From contig NZ_BAHD01000004.1 of the NCBI RefSeq assembly GCF_000298215.1, forward strand, positions 1 through 64,000: DNA of 64,000 bases, in the 5' to 3' direction. A model generated the notes under the pieces. That model was not told where the DNA came from. It saw only the letters and a list, made by a program, of their open reading frames with translations, and made no database searches. The DNA is from Kineosphaera limosa NBRC 100340 (GTDB lineage: Bacteria > Actinomycetota > Actinomycetes > Actinomycetales > Dermatophilaceae). The translations under genes were made by a program, and so were the position numbers. Below are positions 46,639-56,028 of the stretch, piece by piece. Each line of letters starts with the position of its first letter. The first letter of the stretch is position 1.

Positions 46639-48921
46639 TCATTGATGAGTCCGCCCGACGGGAGTCGGGTCGAGTCCGGCGTCCTTCCACTCGGCGAGGA
46701 CCTCCTTCTCCGCGTGCGAGGGTACGAAGGAGCGCGGCGCGAAGATGTGGGAGTCGACGTGCGGCTCCTCACTGGTGGTGGCCTGACCCGACTGCACGGC
46801 GCGCACGCACGCGTACATGGCGGCCGCGAAGACGATGAGCACGAACACCGCGTAGATGATCGACAGCGTGCCCTGCACCGCGGTATTGCGGATGACCACG
46901 TCGATCTGCTCGGGAGTGCGCGCCGCCTGGAAACTCTGTTGTCCCGCATTGCGCGCGGCAATCGCGGCGTTACGCAATGACCAGTACCCGATCCGCGGGT
47001 CGGCGCTGAAGATCTTCTGCCACGAGGCGGTCATCGTCACGAGCAGCACGAACGCCATCGGCAGCCCGGGGATCCACGCCCAGCGATACAGGCCCTTCTT
47101 CATCGTGATCGTGAAGACCAGGCACAGCGCGACGCCGGCCAGCAGCTGGTTGGCGATGCCGAACAGCGGGAACAGCATGTTGATGCCGCCCAGGGGGTCG
47201 GTGACGCCCATGTACAGGATCGAGCCCCACGCCACGACGACGATCGCGGAGCACAGCCAGGCGCCGCCGCGCCACGAGGCGTCCTTGAACTTGCCGAGGC
47301 CAGGGATGTTGCCGATCGCGTCGGAGAACATGAACCGCGCCACGCGGGTGCCGGCGTCGATCGTCGTGAGAATGAACAGCGCCTCGAACATCACGGCGAA
47401 GTGGTACCAGAACGCCTTGTTGCCCAGCAGCGGGATCTGGTGCATCACCTCGGCCATGCCCATCGCCAGCGTCGGCGCGCCGCCGGTGCGGGAGATGATC
47501 GAGTGCTCCTCGACGTCGATGGCGGCCTGCGCGAAATACGAGGGGTCGATGTCGGGTAGCCGCTCGCCGGCCTGGTTCACCAGGTTCAAGCCGTTGGTGT
47601 AGGCGGCCGCGGTCTCCGGAGTGGGGACCGCCTGGCCCATGCCCGTCACTCCAGCGGGGGCGTTCATCGCGAAGTAGAGGTGCTGGTCGAGCACGCACGC
47701 GGCGACGAGCGCCATGATCGCCACGAAGCTCTCGGTGAGCATGCCGCCGTAGCCGATGACGCGACCCTGCCCCTCCTTCTCCATGAGTTTGGGGGTAGTG
47801 CCTGAGGAGATGAGCGCGTGGAAGCCGGAGATCGCCCCGCACGCGATGGTGATGAACAGGAATGGGAAGAGCTGGCCGGCGAACGCCGGACCAGTTCCGT
47901 CGAGGGCGAAGTGGGTGACGGCGGGCATCTGGATGTCCGGGTTCACGACGACGATGGCGATCGCGAGCATGGCGATCGTGCCGACCTTCATGAACGTCGA
48001 CAAGTAGTCGCGCGGCGCCAGCAGCAGCCACACCGGCAGCACGGAGGCGGCGAAGCCGTACGCGGCCAGGCACAGCGCCAGGGTCGGCTTGCTGAGTGTG
48101 AACAGCGGCGCGAGCGTTGCGGAGTCGGCGACCCACTTGCCGCCGATGATGGCGAGCAGCAGCAGCGCGACGCCGATGGTGGAGACTTCGCTGACCTTGC
48201 CCGGGCGCAGGAACCGCAGGTAGACACCCATGAAAAGGGCGATCGGGATGGTCATCGAGATGGAGAAGACCGCCCAGGCGCTCTCGGCGAGGGCGCCGAT
48301 GATGACCACGCCGAGCACCGCGATGATGATGATCATGATCGTCAGCACACCGACGATCGCCGCCCAGCCGCCGACGGGACCGAGCTCTTCGCGGGCCATC
48401 TGGCCCAGGCTGCGCCCGTTTCGGCGCAGCGAGAAGTGCAGCACCATGTAGTCCTGCACCGCCCCGGCGAAGATCACGCCGAAAATGATCCACAGCGTTC
48501 CCGGCAGGTAGCCCATCTGCGCGGCCAGGACCGGCCCGACGAGCGGTCCGGCGCCGGAGATCGCGGCGAAGTGGTGCCCGAAGAGGACCCGCCGGTCCGT
48601 CGGCATGAAGTCCTTGCCGTTGTCGTGAATCTCGGCGGGGGTGGCCCGGGTGTCGTCGGGCTGCAGCAGCTTGCGCTCGATGAGTCGGGCGTAGAAGCGC
48701 AGCGCGATGAGGTAGCTGCCGACGGCGGCCAGCACGAACCACATCGAGCTGACGTGCTCACCGCGGACGATGGCGAGCATGGTCCATCCGGTAGCGGCGA
48801 TCACCGCGATGATCGCCGAGGTGATCTTGGCCCGGGTGGTGATGCGAGTCGACTCGATGACGGCGACCGGGGGGCGGTCCGGATCCGTGCGGATCGTTCG
48901 GACCTCGTTGTCCACTGACAT
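46639..48921 (-). CDS. cstA: Carbon starvation protein A / pyruvate transporter
   Basis: 760 residues with about 16-18 membrane helices. CstA signatures: FGHHFAAISGAGPLVGPVLA near the N-terminus and the long conserved hydrophobic core; C-terminal charged tail. CstA and its relatives BtsT/YjiY import pyruvate (and possibly peptides) during carbon limitation. ATG 48921 is the natural start. With ybdD it forms a two-gene operon; the pyruvate it brings in could feed PFOR encoded 5 kb away. Confidence 0.93.
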   Translation of the reverse strand: MSVDNEVRTIRTDPDRPPVAVIESTRITTRAKITSAIIAVIAATGWTMLAIVRGEHVSSMWFVLAAVGSYLIALRFYARLIERKLLQPDDTRATPAEIHDNGKDFMPTDRRVLFGHHFAAISGAGPLVGPVLAAQMGYLPGTLWIIFGVIFAGAVQDYMVLHFSLRRNGRSLGQMAREELGPVGGWAAIVGVLTIMIIIIAVLGVVIIGALAESAWAVFSISMTIPIALFMGVYLRFLRPGKVSEVSTIGVALLLLAIIGGKWVADSATLAPLFTLSKPTLALCLAAYGFAASVLPVWLLLAPRDYLSTFMKVGTIAMLAIAIVVVNPDIQMPAVTHFALDGTGPAFAGQLFPFLFITIACGAISGFHALISSGTTPKLMEKEGQGRVIGYGGMLTESFVAIMALVAACVLDQHLYFAMNAPAGVTGMGQAVPTPETAAAYTNGLNLVNQAGERLPDIDPSYFAQAAIDVEEHSIISRTGGAPTLAMGMAEVMHQIPLLGNKAFWYHFAVMFEALFILTTIDAGTRVARFMFSDAIGNIPGLGKFKDASWRGGAWLCSAIVVVAWGSILYMGVTDPLGGINMLFPLFGIANQLLAGVALCLVFTITMKKGLYRWAWIPGLPMAFVLLVTMTASWQKIFSADPRIGYWSLRNAAIAARNAGQQSFQAARTPEQIDVVIRNTAVQGTLSIIYAVFVLIVFAAAMYACVRAVQSGQATTSEEPHVDSHIFAPRSFVPSHAEKEVLAEWKDAGLDPTPVGRTHQ

Positions 48922-49132
48922 AGGTGGCTCCTGCTGGCGGCGGAAGCCGCGATCACACAGGGATCGTGGCTAACGGACCCGCGAAGCGTAGACCTCTGTG
49001 CGGTCGCCCGTATCTGCTGGAGCCCTGATGTCAGGCAATTCGAGACGAATCTGTGTCTTTTGGGGGGACGTGCCTCGATGAGGGCTCGAAATGCGAGTCA
49101 GGAGAGGGTGTTCGGTCCGGTGGTGCGGTCGG

Positions 49133-49456
49133 TCAGGGCAAGCCGAGCAGTCGCAGCCCGGCGGCCGTCGCGGCGCCGATGATGACGACGAGGATGAACG
49201 GCGCCCGCAGCAGGAGGGCCCCGATGGCGACCGCAACGGCGATCGCACGCGAATCGAGGACGAGGCTGCTGCCGTCATCTCCCGAGCCGACGAACGTCTG
49301 CACACCGACGAGCGCCGCGAGCAGCGCGACGGGCAGCAGCGCGGTGACGCGGCGCACCCGCGGGGCCTCGAGCACGCGGTGCGGCACGATGTAGCCGGCG
49401 AACTTCAGCACGTAGGCCAGCCCGCAGGCGATGAGGACGGTGGGCCACAGGCTCAT
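49133..49456 (-). CDS. azlD: AzlD-family branched-chain amino acid exporter small subunit
   Basis: 107 residues with four hydrophobic segments; ACGLAYVLKFAGYIVPHRVL and the C-terminal APFILVVIIGAATAAGLRLL fit AzlD. The ATG at 49456 overlaps the azlC stop (ATGA). AzlC and AzlD together export branched-chain amino acids or analogues. Confidence 0.88.
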   Translation of the reverse strand: MSLWPTVLIACGLAYVLKFAGYIVPHRVLEAPRVRRVTALLPVALLAALVGVQTFVGSGDDGSSLVLDSRAIAVAVAIGALLLRAPFILVVIIGAATAAGLRLLGLP

Positions 49457-50313
49457 CGGTCGCGGCCCTCCTTCGCCTCCGGGGCGGCCGTGGTGTCAGT
49501 GGTGTCAGTGGTGGCAGCGTCGACAGGGTCGGTATCGCCCATCGGAGTCGGTGCGGCGTCCGCTTCGCCGGAGTCGGCTGGGGCGCCTCTGGAGGGTGTG
49601 GGCAGGCCGACGAGGGCGACGAGCGCGGCGAGCAGCACAGGCACCCCCGGCGGCACGAACGCCGAGAGCCCCACGGCCAGGAGCAGCGCCACCAGCGCGA
49701 CCCCGCGCGTCAGGTGGCTGTGCAGCCGGGGCCACAGCAGCGCGCAGAACGCGGCGGCCGCGGCGGCGTCGAGCCCGTACTGGCGCGGATCGCCCATCGC
49801 GTCACCGAGCACGGCCCCGATGGCGGTCGTGAGGTTCCACAGCACGAAGACGGCAGCGCCGGTCCACCAGAACCCGATGCTCGAGCGCGCCGTGTCGGGT
49901 TGGCCGACGGCCACCGCGGTGGACTCGTCGATCGTCCAGTGGGCGCCGAGCAGTCGCCGCCAGCCGCGCAGATCGAGCAGGCGGCTGATCTCCAGGGCGT
50001 AGAGGCCGTTACGAACCCCGAGCAATGAGGCCGTGGCGGTGGCCGACAAACCGCCGCCACCGGCTCCGATGATCCCGACGAAGGCGAACTGCGAGCCGCC
50101 GGTGAACATGAGCAGCGACAGCGCGATGGTCTGCCAGACGCTCAGCCCGGCAGCGACCGACAGCGCGCCGAAGCTGATGCCGTACGCCCCGGTGGCGATG
50201 CCGACAGAGAGTGCCTGGCGCTTGGTCGCGGCGGCACCGGAGGGGGTGCCGTCAGCATCGTGGGAGTGGTCTTGGTCGCGCTTGCGGTGACGTCCCTGAT
50301 GGGCCCGGTTCAC
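49453..50313 (-). CDS. azlC: AzlC-family branched-chain amino acid exporter large subunit
   Basis: 286 residues. AzlC core about 35-230 with GAYGISFGALSVAAGLSVWQ, MFTGGSQFAFVGIIGAGG and HWTIDESTAVAVGQ. N-terminal 30 residues are His/Asp/Arg-rich and the C-terminal 50 are Ala/Asp/Thr-rich, the latter from a short DNA repeat. Start overlaps the upstream GNAT stop, giving a GNAT-azlC-azlD operon. Could also be annotated BrnF-like. Confidence 0.9.
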   Translation of the reverse strand: MNRAHQGRHRKRDQDHSHDADGTPSGAAATKRQALSVGIATGAYGISFGALSVAAGLSVWQTIALSLLMFTGGSQFAFVGIIGAGGGGLSATATASLLGVRNGLYALEISRLLDLRGWRRLLGAHWTIDESTAVAVGQPDTARSSIGFWWTGAAVFVLWNLTTAIGAVLGDAMGDPRQYGLDAAAAAAFCALLWPRLHSHLTRGVALVALLLAVGLSAFVPPGVPVLLAALVALVGLPTPSRGAPADSGEADAAPTPMGDTDPVDAATTDTTDTTAAPEAKEGRDR

Positions 50314-50924
50314 TCGTTACCGGCCGCGGGCTGCAGGGAGGCGCCGAGCCGGACCTCCAGCAGGGTGCCACCTGCGTCGTCGACGATCCGTTCGCGGCGG
50401 GCGCGGTCGGGGTCCATCCCGGCGCCCTGCAGGAACGCGCGCATGTGCGGGGCCTCCATCGGCACCCACGTCGTCAGCCAGGTGAACCCGGCCCCGCGGG
50501 CCTCGTCGACGACCGCGTTCAGCAGCCGCGAGCCGTGCCCCTGGCGGCGGGCGCGCGGGTGCACGGCGAGGGTGGCCAGGTCGGCGGTTTCCTCGTCGCC
50601 GTCCTGATCGTCACTGGGGCCGAACGCGGCGAGCCCGACGACCTGGTCTCCGGCGCAGGCCACCAGGAGGCGGTGGCGGGGGCTGGGCGGCTCGGTGAGC
50701 GCCTGCCGCCACACCCCGGCCAGATCCGCCTCGGAGAGGCCCGCGATGGCGGTCAGGGCGGGCGCCGGGAGCACGCCGGCATAGTCGGTGCGCATCGACT
50801 GCAGCTGCACGAGCCCGACGGCGGGAGCGTCGGTGGGGCGGGCGCGTCGAACGGAGGCGTCGGCCAGCGGTCCGGGCGGGTGCGCGTGGCCCTCATGCCC
50901 CTCGTGGTTGTCGCAGGAGGTCAC
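50310..50924 (-). CDS. GNAT-family N-acetyltransferase with His-rich N-terminus
   Basis: 204 residues. The GNAT acetyl-CoA loop is LAVHPRARRQGHGSRLLNAV with the preceding beta-4 TADLATLAV. The first 17 residues hold Cys4 and five histidines (in CDNHEGHEGHAHP), a possible metal site. It is coupled to azlC by an ATGA overlap, so acetylation of an amino acid or analogue linked to export is conceivable. Substrate unknown. Confidence 0.85.
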   Translation of the reverse strand: MTSCDNHEGHEGHAHPPGPLADASVRRARPTDAPAVGLVQLQSMRTDYAGVLPAPALTAIAGLSEADLAGVWRQALTEPPSPRHRLLVACAGDQVVGLAAFGPSDDQDGDEETADLATLAVHPRARRQGHGSRLLNAVVDEARGAGFTWLTTWVPMEAPHMRAFLQGAGMDPDRARRERIVDDAGGTLLEVRLGASLQPAAGNE

Positions 50925-51059
50925 CGAGTCATCCTGACATGCGCGGCGGCACGGCTGCGCACCCGCTCATCGCCGCTCCGGGCAAGGTGCCGGGAGTCGT
51001 GCGCCGGGCGTGCAGCCGGTGTGAACCTCCGGTGAAGCGGGGCGCTTAACGTCACGGCC

Positions 51060-51395
51060 ATGACCGATATCGCAGCCGCCCGTGCCGCCCTCGACGACGC
51101 CCAGACCCTGCTCGAACAGAGCCAGGCCGACCTCACCAAGCTGACCGAGATCCAGTCCTGGCTGCCTGAAGCGGCTGAACGCATGCGCGCCCTGGAGGAT
51201 TTCTACCGCGGGCCCGGCTCGACGCACCTTGACACCACCCTGGCCGCCGACCCGCAGGCGCAGACGCCGCCCGTCGTCAACGAGGACGCCGTGTGGGAGG
51301 TGGCCGTCGGGTGGGACGACGGCGTCCAGCGCCTGCTGCGCTTCGCCACGGCCGAGATCACCGCTCACCTCGACCGCCCCGGAGGCTACTGCTGA
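51060..51395 (+). CDS. DUF4298 domain protein
   Basis: 111 residues. An N-terminal helical hairpin (about 5-50) and the motifs LEDFYRGP and VWEVAVGW-type C-terminal segment are typical of DUF4298, small proteins of unknown function. A short ORF start is supported by coding bias; SD is weak. Divergent from the GNAT operon. Confidence 0.7.
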   Translation: MTDIAAARAALDDAQTLLEQSQADLTKLTEIQSWLPEAAERMRALEDFYRGPGSTHLDTTLAADPQAQTPPVVNEDAVWEVAVGWDDGVQRLLRFATAEITAHLDRPGGYC

Positions 51396-51505
51396 CGTCG
51401 CGGGTGGCAACCGGTGCGGCCGTAGGTTGGGCGATGGACCCCTGTTCGGCGATCGAGCAGGGAAAGGGAGGCCAACGCCCAGCCTGATCTGCCTAGGCTC
51501 CTGCT

Positions 51506-52261
51506 ATGCCCAGGGACGACGCCCACGCCGAACCGGCTCCGGACCAAATGACCGACCTGCCTGGGGTGATCTCCCAGATCGGAGAGGTGCGCAGGCACCT
51601 GCAGCGGTTCATGTCCAGCTACCAGTTCGCGATCCACGAGGTCGAGACGAAGGTGCGGATTCTCTCCGAGGAGTTCCAGCTGCTGCACCTCTACAACCCG
51701 ATCGAGCACGTCACCACCCGTCTGAAGTCGCCGGAGAGCGTCATGGCCAAGGCCCGCAAGCGGGGCGTCGGGCCCGACACGGAGGCGATTCGCCGCGAGA
51801 TCCGGGATATCGCCGGCGTACGGGTGGTGTGCAGCTTCGCCAGCGACGTGTATCGGGTGCAGCAGCTGCTCTGCGCCCAGTCCGACATCGAACTCATCCA
51901 GCTCAAGGACTACATCGCCCAGCCCAAACCCAGCGGCTATCGCTCCCTGCACGCGATCGTCGAGATCCCCGTGTTCCTCTCCGACGAGACCGTGCGAGTG
52001 CCGGTGGAGATGCAGTTCCGCACGATCGCCCAGGACTTCTGGGCCAGCCTGGAGCACAAGATCTTCTACAAGTACGAGCGTGCCGTGCCCGACCAGCTGA
52101 GCGCGCGACTGCAGGAGGCTGCCGTCACTGCCGCGCGCCTCGACACGGAGATGGAACAGCTCTCCAACGAGATCGGCGAGCTCGGTGACGACGTGGCATC
52201 GATCACCGAGGACACCCTGCGGGAGTTCCTCGGTCTCATGTCGCGCGCCCCCCGCAGCTGA
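51506..52261 (+). CDS. Small alarmone synthetase (RelQ/RelP-type GTP pyrophosphokinase)
   Basis: 251 residues. A single RelA_SpoT synthetase domain: PESVMAKARKRG substrate loop, RREIRDIAGVRVVCSFASDVY, KDYIAQPKPSGYRSLHAIVE and VEMQFRTIAQDFWASLEHKI. No HD hydrolase, TGS or ACT domain, so it is a stand-alone (p)ppGpp/pGpp synthetase. The C-terminal helical stretch (about 205-250) fits the tetramerising helix of RelQ/RelP. Confidence 0.92.
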   Translation: MPRDDAHAEPAPDQMTDLPGVISQIGEVRRHLQRFMSSYQFAIHEVETKVRILSEEFQLLHLYNPIEHVTTRLKSPESVMAKARKRGVGPDTEAIRREIRDIAGVRVVCSFASDVYRVQQLLCAQSDIELIQLKDYIAQPKPSGYRSLHAIVEIPVFLSDETVRVPVEMQFRTIAQDFWASLEHKIFYKYERAVPDQLSARLQEAAVTAARLDTEMEQLSNEIGELGDDVASITEDTLREFLGLMSRAPRS

Positions 52262-52265
52262 ACCG

Positions 52266-53045
52266 TCAGGCCAAGAGGCCTGCGATGCCGACACCGGTGA
52301 CGGCGATTCCGCTGGCCAGCGAGAGGACGATGACGCCGAGCCGGGCGACCCGCGGCGGGATGCGCCTGGCGACCGGCTCTGCAGCCAGGGTGCCCACGAT
52401 CGTTGCGACGGCGGCGGCGACCCAGCCCCACCACGGCCACGCCGGGGCGCCGCCGGGCGCGATGACCTGCCGCTGCGCCAACGTCACCAGCGACACGACG
52501 ACCCAGAACGGCTGCATCGTCGCCGAGAACGACGGGCCGCTCCACCGGCTGAGCATGCTGTAGACGGTGATCGCCGGAGCGCCGAGGGCCACCAGCGAGT
52601 TGAGAAAGCCGATGGCCGCGCCCGAGCCCGCCCGCACGGCCGGCCCGTCGATGACGTGGTCGGCGCGCGCGAACCGCACGGAGACGATGACGGAGAGGAT
52701 GGCGGCGGTCCCGACCCCGACGCGCAGCACATCGGCGTCGGAAGTCCGTGCGACCAGCAGTCCCGCCGCGCCCGCGATCGCCGCGAACGGGGTGAGCCAG
52801 CACCACCGGCGCCAGTCGATGTCCCGCCACAGGCTCGGCACCATGAGCGCGCACGCCAGCGCCGCGAAAATGTTGACGACCAGCACGGCCGCCAGCGGGC
52901 CGGCCACGATGGCCACCACCGGCGCCATGATGATGCCGAAGCCCATGCCGACGACCCGCTGCGCGATCGTCGCGATGACGAGCGATGCGCACGTGATGAG
53001 TAGGCCTAGCTCCGGTGACACCCGCACATCCAACAGGTCGCCCAC
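52266..53045 (-). CDS. TauE/SafE-family sulfite/organic anion exporter
   Basis: 259 residues with seven to eight membrane helices, two repeated halves with the TauE pattern ([20 protein letters not shown] in the first, [21 protein letters not shown] in the second). These proteins export sulfite, sulfoacetate or similar anions; the substrate cannot be fixed. Divergent from the paa operon. Stop is 4 bp from the convergent alarmone synthetase stop. Confidence 0.88.
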   Translation of the reverse strand: MGDLLDVRVSPELGLLITCASLVIATIAQRVVGMGFGIIMAPVVAIVAGPLAAVLVVNIFAALACALMVPSLWRDIDWRRWCWLTPFAAIAGAAGLLVARTSDADVLRVGVGTAAILSVIVSVRFARADHVIDGPAVRAGSGAAIGFLNSLVALGAPAITVYSMLSRWSGPSFSATMQPFWVVVSLVTLAQRQVIAPGGAPAWPWWGWVAAAVATIVGTLAAEPVARRIPPRVARLGVIVLSLASGIAVTGVGIAGLLA

Positions 53046-53121
53046 CGCCCGGGCAAACCGCGCCCAACCGCGGCCACGCCGATTCCCACAGGATCCGACG
53101 TATAACAGCCCTCGGCAATCC

Positions 53122-53157
53122 TTGCGTTTTTGTGTAACAGATCGTCATACTGGGCCG
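53122..53157 (+). promoter_or_regulatory. paa promoter, apparently giving a leaderless paaA mRNA
   Basis: TTGCGT (53122-53127) and CATACT (53146-53151), 18 bp apart, lie so that transcription would start at about 53157-53158, the first base of the paaA ATG. No Shine-Dalgarno precedes the ATG. Leaderless mRNAs are common in actinobacteria. Confidence 0.5.
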
Positions 53158-54237
53158 ATGTACGGCAACGACTTCATCGCTCCCGACGACGCGAGCGAGG
53201 CGCCCCTGAACGCCGCGCAAACGCCCGAGTATGCGGCAGCCGCCACAGAGGCTGCGACGGTCGACGACCGGCGCGCCCAGGCCGGTCACCCGTCCTTCGA
53301 CGCCCTCATCGCCGCCGACCTGCGGGTCGAACCCCGCGACGACATGCCGGAGGAGTACCGCTCGACGCTCATCCGACAGATCGCCCAGCACGCCCACTCC
53401 GAGATCATCGGGATGCAGCCCGAGGGCAACTGGATCACCCGCGCGCCCTCGCTGCGCCGCAAGGCGATCCTCATCGCCAAGGTGCAGGACGAGGCCGGTC
53501 ACGGGCTCTACCTGTACAGCGCCGCCGAGACTCTGGGCGTCGACCGCGCCGAGCTGCTCGACAAGCTGCACGAGGGCAAGCAGAAGTACTCCTCGATCTT
53601 CAATTACCCCACGCTGACCTGGGCCGACAACGGTGCCATCGGCTGGCTCGTCGACGGGGCCGCCATCATGAACCAGGTGCCGCTGTGCCGCTGCTCCTAC
53701 GGGCCGTACAGCCGCGCGATGATTCGCGTCTGTAAGGAGGAGTCCTTCCATCAGCGGCAGGGCTTCGAGATCCTGTGGACGCTGATGCGCGGCACCCCCG
53801 AGCAGCAGGCCATGGCCCAAGACGCGGCGAACCGCTGGTGGTGGCCCTCGCTCATGATGTTCGGTCCGCCCGACTCCGGCCAAGACGCCTCCAAGGGGCA
53901 CACCGCGCAGTCGATGGCCTGGGGCATCAAGCGGTTCAGCAACGACGACCTGCGCCAGAAGTTCGTCGACATGACGGTCCCGCAGGCGCAGCGCCTCGGG
54001 CTCACGCTGCCCGATCCGGACCTGAAGTGGAACGAGGAGCGTGGCCACTGGGACTTCGGCCCCATCGACTGGGACGAGTTCTGGCGGGTGCTCAAGGGAG
54101 ACGGCGCGTGCAACGCCGAACGCATCGCGCACCGGCGTCGCGCTCACGACGAGGGTGCCTGGGTGCGGGAAGCCGCCACGGCCTACGCCGCCAAGCACGA
54201 CGCCAGCCGCGCCGCCGCGCAGGAGAGTGCCGCATGA
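53158..54237 (+). CDS. paaA: Phenylacetyl-CoA 1,2-epoxidase catalytic subunit A
   Basis: 359 residues from ATG 53158 ([11 protein letters not shown]); the long upstream extension is antisense to the exporter. Ferritin-like diiron ligands are visible: Glu in [18 protein letters not shown] (111-115) and EESFHQRQG (194-202). PaaA with PaaC forms the catalytic heterodimer that epoxidises the ring of phenylacetyl-CoA. About 30 residues longer at the N-terminus than the E. coli protein. First gene of paaABCDE. Confidence 0.95.
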   Translation: MYGNDFIAPDDASEAPLNAAQTPEYAAAATEAATVDDRRAQAGHPSFDALIAADLRVEPRDDMPEEYRSTLIRQIAQHAHSEIIGMQPEGNWITRAPSLRRKAILIAKVQDEAGHGLYLYSAAETLGVDRAELLDKLHEGKQKYSSIFNYPTLTWADNGAIGWLVDGAAIMNQVPLCRCSYGPYSRAMIRVCKEESFHQRQGFEILWTLMRGTPEQQAMAQDAANRWWWPSLMMFGPPDSGQDASKGHTAQSMAWGIKRFSNDDLRQKFVDMTVPQAQRLGLTLPDPDLKWNEERGHWDFGPIDWDEFWRVLKGDGACNAERIAHRRRAHDEGAWVREAATAYAAKHDASRAAAQESAA

Positions 54238-54539
54238 GTTCGGATCAGTCGGTCGCGGAGCGCAGCTGGCCCCTGTGGGAGGTCTTCGTGCGCGGCAAGC
54301 GGGGCCTGTCGCACGTGCACGCCGGTTCGCTGCACGCCCCCGACGGGCAGATGGCGCTGCGCAACGCCCGCGACCTGTACACCCGCCGCTCCGAGGGCGT
54401 GTCGCTGTGGGTCGTCAAGGCCGCCGACATCATCGCGAGCAGCCCCGACGAGAAGGACGCCTTCTTCGACCCGGCCGCCGACAAGGTCTACCGCCACCCG
54501 ACCTTCTACGACGTGCCCGAGGATGTCGAGTACCTGTGA
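54234..54539 (+). CDS. paaB: Phenylacetyl-CoA epoxidase subunit B
   Basis: 101 residues, ATG overlapping the paaA stop (ATGA) with GAGAG upstream. [21 protein letters not shown]-type N-terminus, [12 protein letters not shown] and [11 protein letters not shown]-type ends match PaaB, a small bridging subunit of the PaaABC(E) complex. Confidence 0.95.
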   Translation: MSSDQSVAERSWPLWEVFVRGKRGLSHVHAGSLHAPDGQMALRNARDLYTRRSEGVSLWVVKAADIIASSPDEKDAFFDPAADKVYRHPTFYDVPEDVEYL

Positions 54540-55378
54540 ATCGACTCGAAACCACGACGAGCACCAACGAACCCACGCCGCCGGCCCAGGCGGGAGTGGC
54601 GGTCGACACCAGCCTGCCGACCGGCGACGCGCTGACGGCCCGCTACCTCCTGCAACTGGCCGACGACGCCCTCATCTACGCCCAACGCCTGGGGGAGTGG
54701 GTCGCGAACGCCCCGCAGATCGAGGAGGACATGGCGTTGGCCAACGTCAGCCTCGACCTCCTCGGGCAGGCCCGGGTGCTGCTGACCCGCGCCGGTGAAC
54801 TCGACGGCACCGGGCGCACCGAAGACGACCTGGCCTACTTCCGCGACGAGCGCGAGTTTCGCAACGTGCACCTCGTCGAGCAGCCGCTCGGCGACTTCGC
54901 CGACGAGATGGCCCGGATGCTCGTGTTCGCCGCCTATCAGGCGCAGCTCTACGCGGCCCTCGTCGACAGCGCCGAGCCGACCCTGGCGGGCGTCGCGGCC
55001 AAGGCGGTCAAGGAGGTTGACTACCACCGCGACCACGCGACCCAGTGGGTGCTGCGACTAGGCGACGGTACGAGCGAGTCCCACGAGCGCATGCAGGCCG
55101 CCCTGACGCGGGTGATGCCTTATGTCGCAGAGCTTTTCGCCGACGACCCGGTCTCTGTTGCCGCCGCCGACAGCGGAGTGGGCGTGTTGCCGTCGTCGCT
55201 GCAGGAGGCCGCGTGGCGACACGTCGAGGCCACCGTCGAGGGCGCGACCCTGACGATGCCGGACGAGCCGCGCCACCGCACTCGCGGCGGCCGCGACGGC
55301 ATCCACTCCCGCCCGATGGGCTACCTGCTGGCCGAGATGCAGCACGTCGCCCGCTCGCATCCCGGGGCGACGTGGTGA
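54536..55378 (+). CDS. paaC: Phenylacetyl-CoA epoxidase structural subunit C
   Basis: 280 residues from GTG 54536, overlapping the paaB stop. Ferritin-like fold without a complete diiron site; LADDALIYAQRLGEWVANAP, EEDMALANVSLDLLGQAR and EVDYHRDHATQWVLRLGDGT are PaaC signatures. It pairs with PaaA and stabilises it. Longer frame upstream is a shadow of paaA/paaB. Confidence 0.95.
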   Translation: MNRLETTTSTNEPTPPAQAGVAVDTSLPTGDALTARYLLQLADDALIYAQRLGEWVANAPQIEEDMALANVSLDLLGQARVLLTRAGELDGTGRTEDDLAYFRDEREFRNVHLVEQPLGDFADEMARMLVFAAYQAQLYAALVDSAEPTLAGVAAKAVKEVDYHRDHATQWVLRLGDGTSESHERMQAALTRVMPYVAELFADDPVSVAAADSGVGVLPSSLQEAAWRHVEATVEGATLTMPDEPRHRTRGGRDGIHSRPMGYLLAEMQHVARSHPGATW

Positions 55379-55929
55379 GCGCCGTCGACGTCGCCCCGGC
55401 AGCCGGCGAAGCCCGGTCGCCGGTCGATGACCGGCTCGCGGCCGCCGTCGAGCAGGCGATCCGCGACGTGCCCGACCCCGAGATCCCGGTGCTCACCCTC
55501 GACGACCTGGGCATCGTCCGCGAGGTGCGCGTCGACGCAGACAGCGGGACCGTCGACGTGACGCTGACGCCGACCTACTCCGGCTGTCCCGCGACCGAGG
55601 TGATCGCCGGCGACGTGGCCCGCGCCATCACCCGACACGGGCTGCGGCCGCGGGTGGTGACCCGGCTGGCGCCGCCGTGGACCACCGACTGGATGAGCGA
55701 GCGCGGCCGAATCCGGCTGCGGGAGTTCGGGATCGCGCCGCCAGCACCCGGCGTGGCCACCCGTGGCTCCCGGGTGCAGGGGTTGAGCCTTTCGGTGCGG
55801 CAGGTCGCCTGCCCCCGCTGCGGCAGCGAGAGCACCGAACAGATTGCCCGGTTCGGCTCGACGCCGTGCAAGGCCCTGCGTCGCTGCTTGGACTGCCGGG
55901 AACCGTTCGACGAGTTCAAGCCGCTCTAG
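55375..55929 (+). CDS. paaD: PaaD, iron-sulfur assembly factor of the epoxidase
   Basis: 184 residues from GTG 55375 that overlaps the paaC stop (GTGA). N-terminal MIP18/DUF59 domain (IRDVPDPEIPVLTLDDLGIV, LTPTYSGCPATEVI) and C-terminal zinc-ribbon-like pair CPRCGSE and CLDCREPF. PaaD is needed for maturation of the PaaE FeS cluster. The longer frame to 55045 is a shadow. Confidence 0.93.
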   Translation: MSAVDVAPAAGEARSPVDDRLAAAVEQAIRDVPDPEIPVLTLDDLGIVREVRVDADSGTVDVTLTPTYSGCPATEVIAGDVARAITRHGLRPRVVTRLAPPWTTDWMSERGRIRLREFGIAPPAPGVATRGSRVQGLSLSVRQVACPRCGSESTEQIARFGSTPCKALRRCLDCREPFDEFKPL

Positions 55930-56028
55930 CCACAGCCGACGCCCGCCGGCCCACGTCGGCAGCCATGCCCGACCGTCGGTGCCAGGCACCATCCGCCCGC
56001 CCGCATACCCGTGATCGCAGGAGATCTC

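Noticed and set aside
52066-54198. 710-codon minus-strand frame spanning the TauE gene and antisense to paaA
   Set aside because: Its first half is antisense to paaA and its second half is the TauE gene in a wrong frame.
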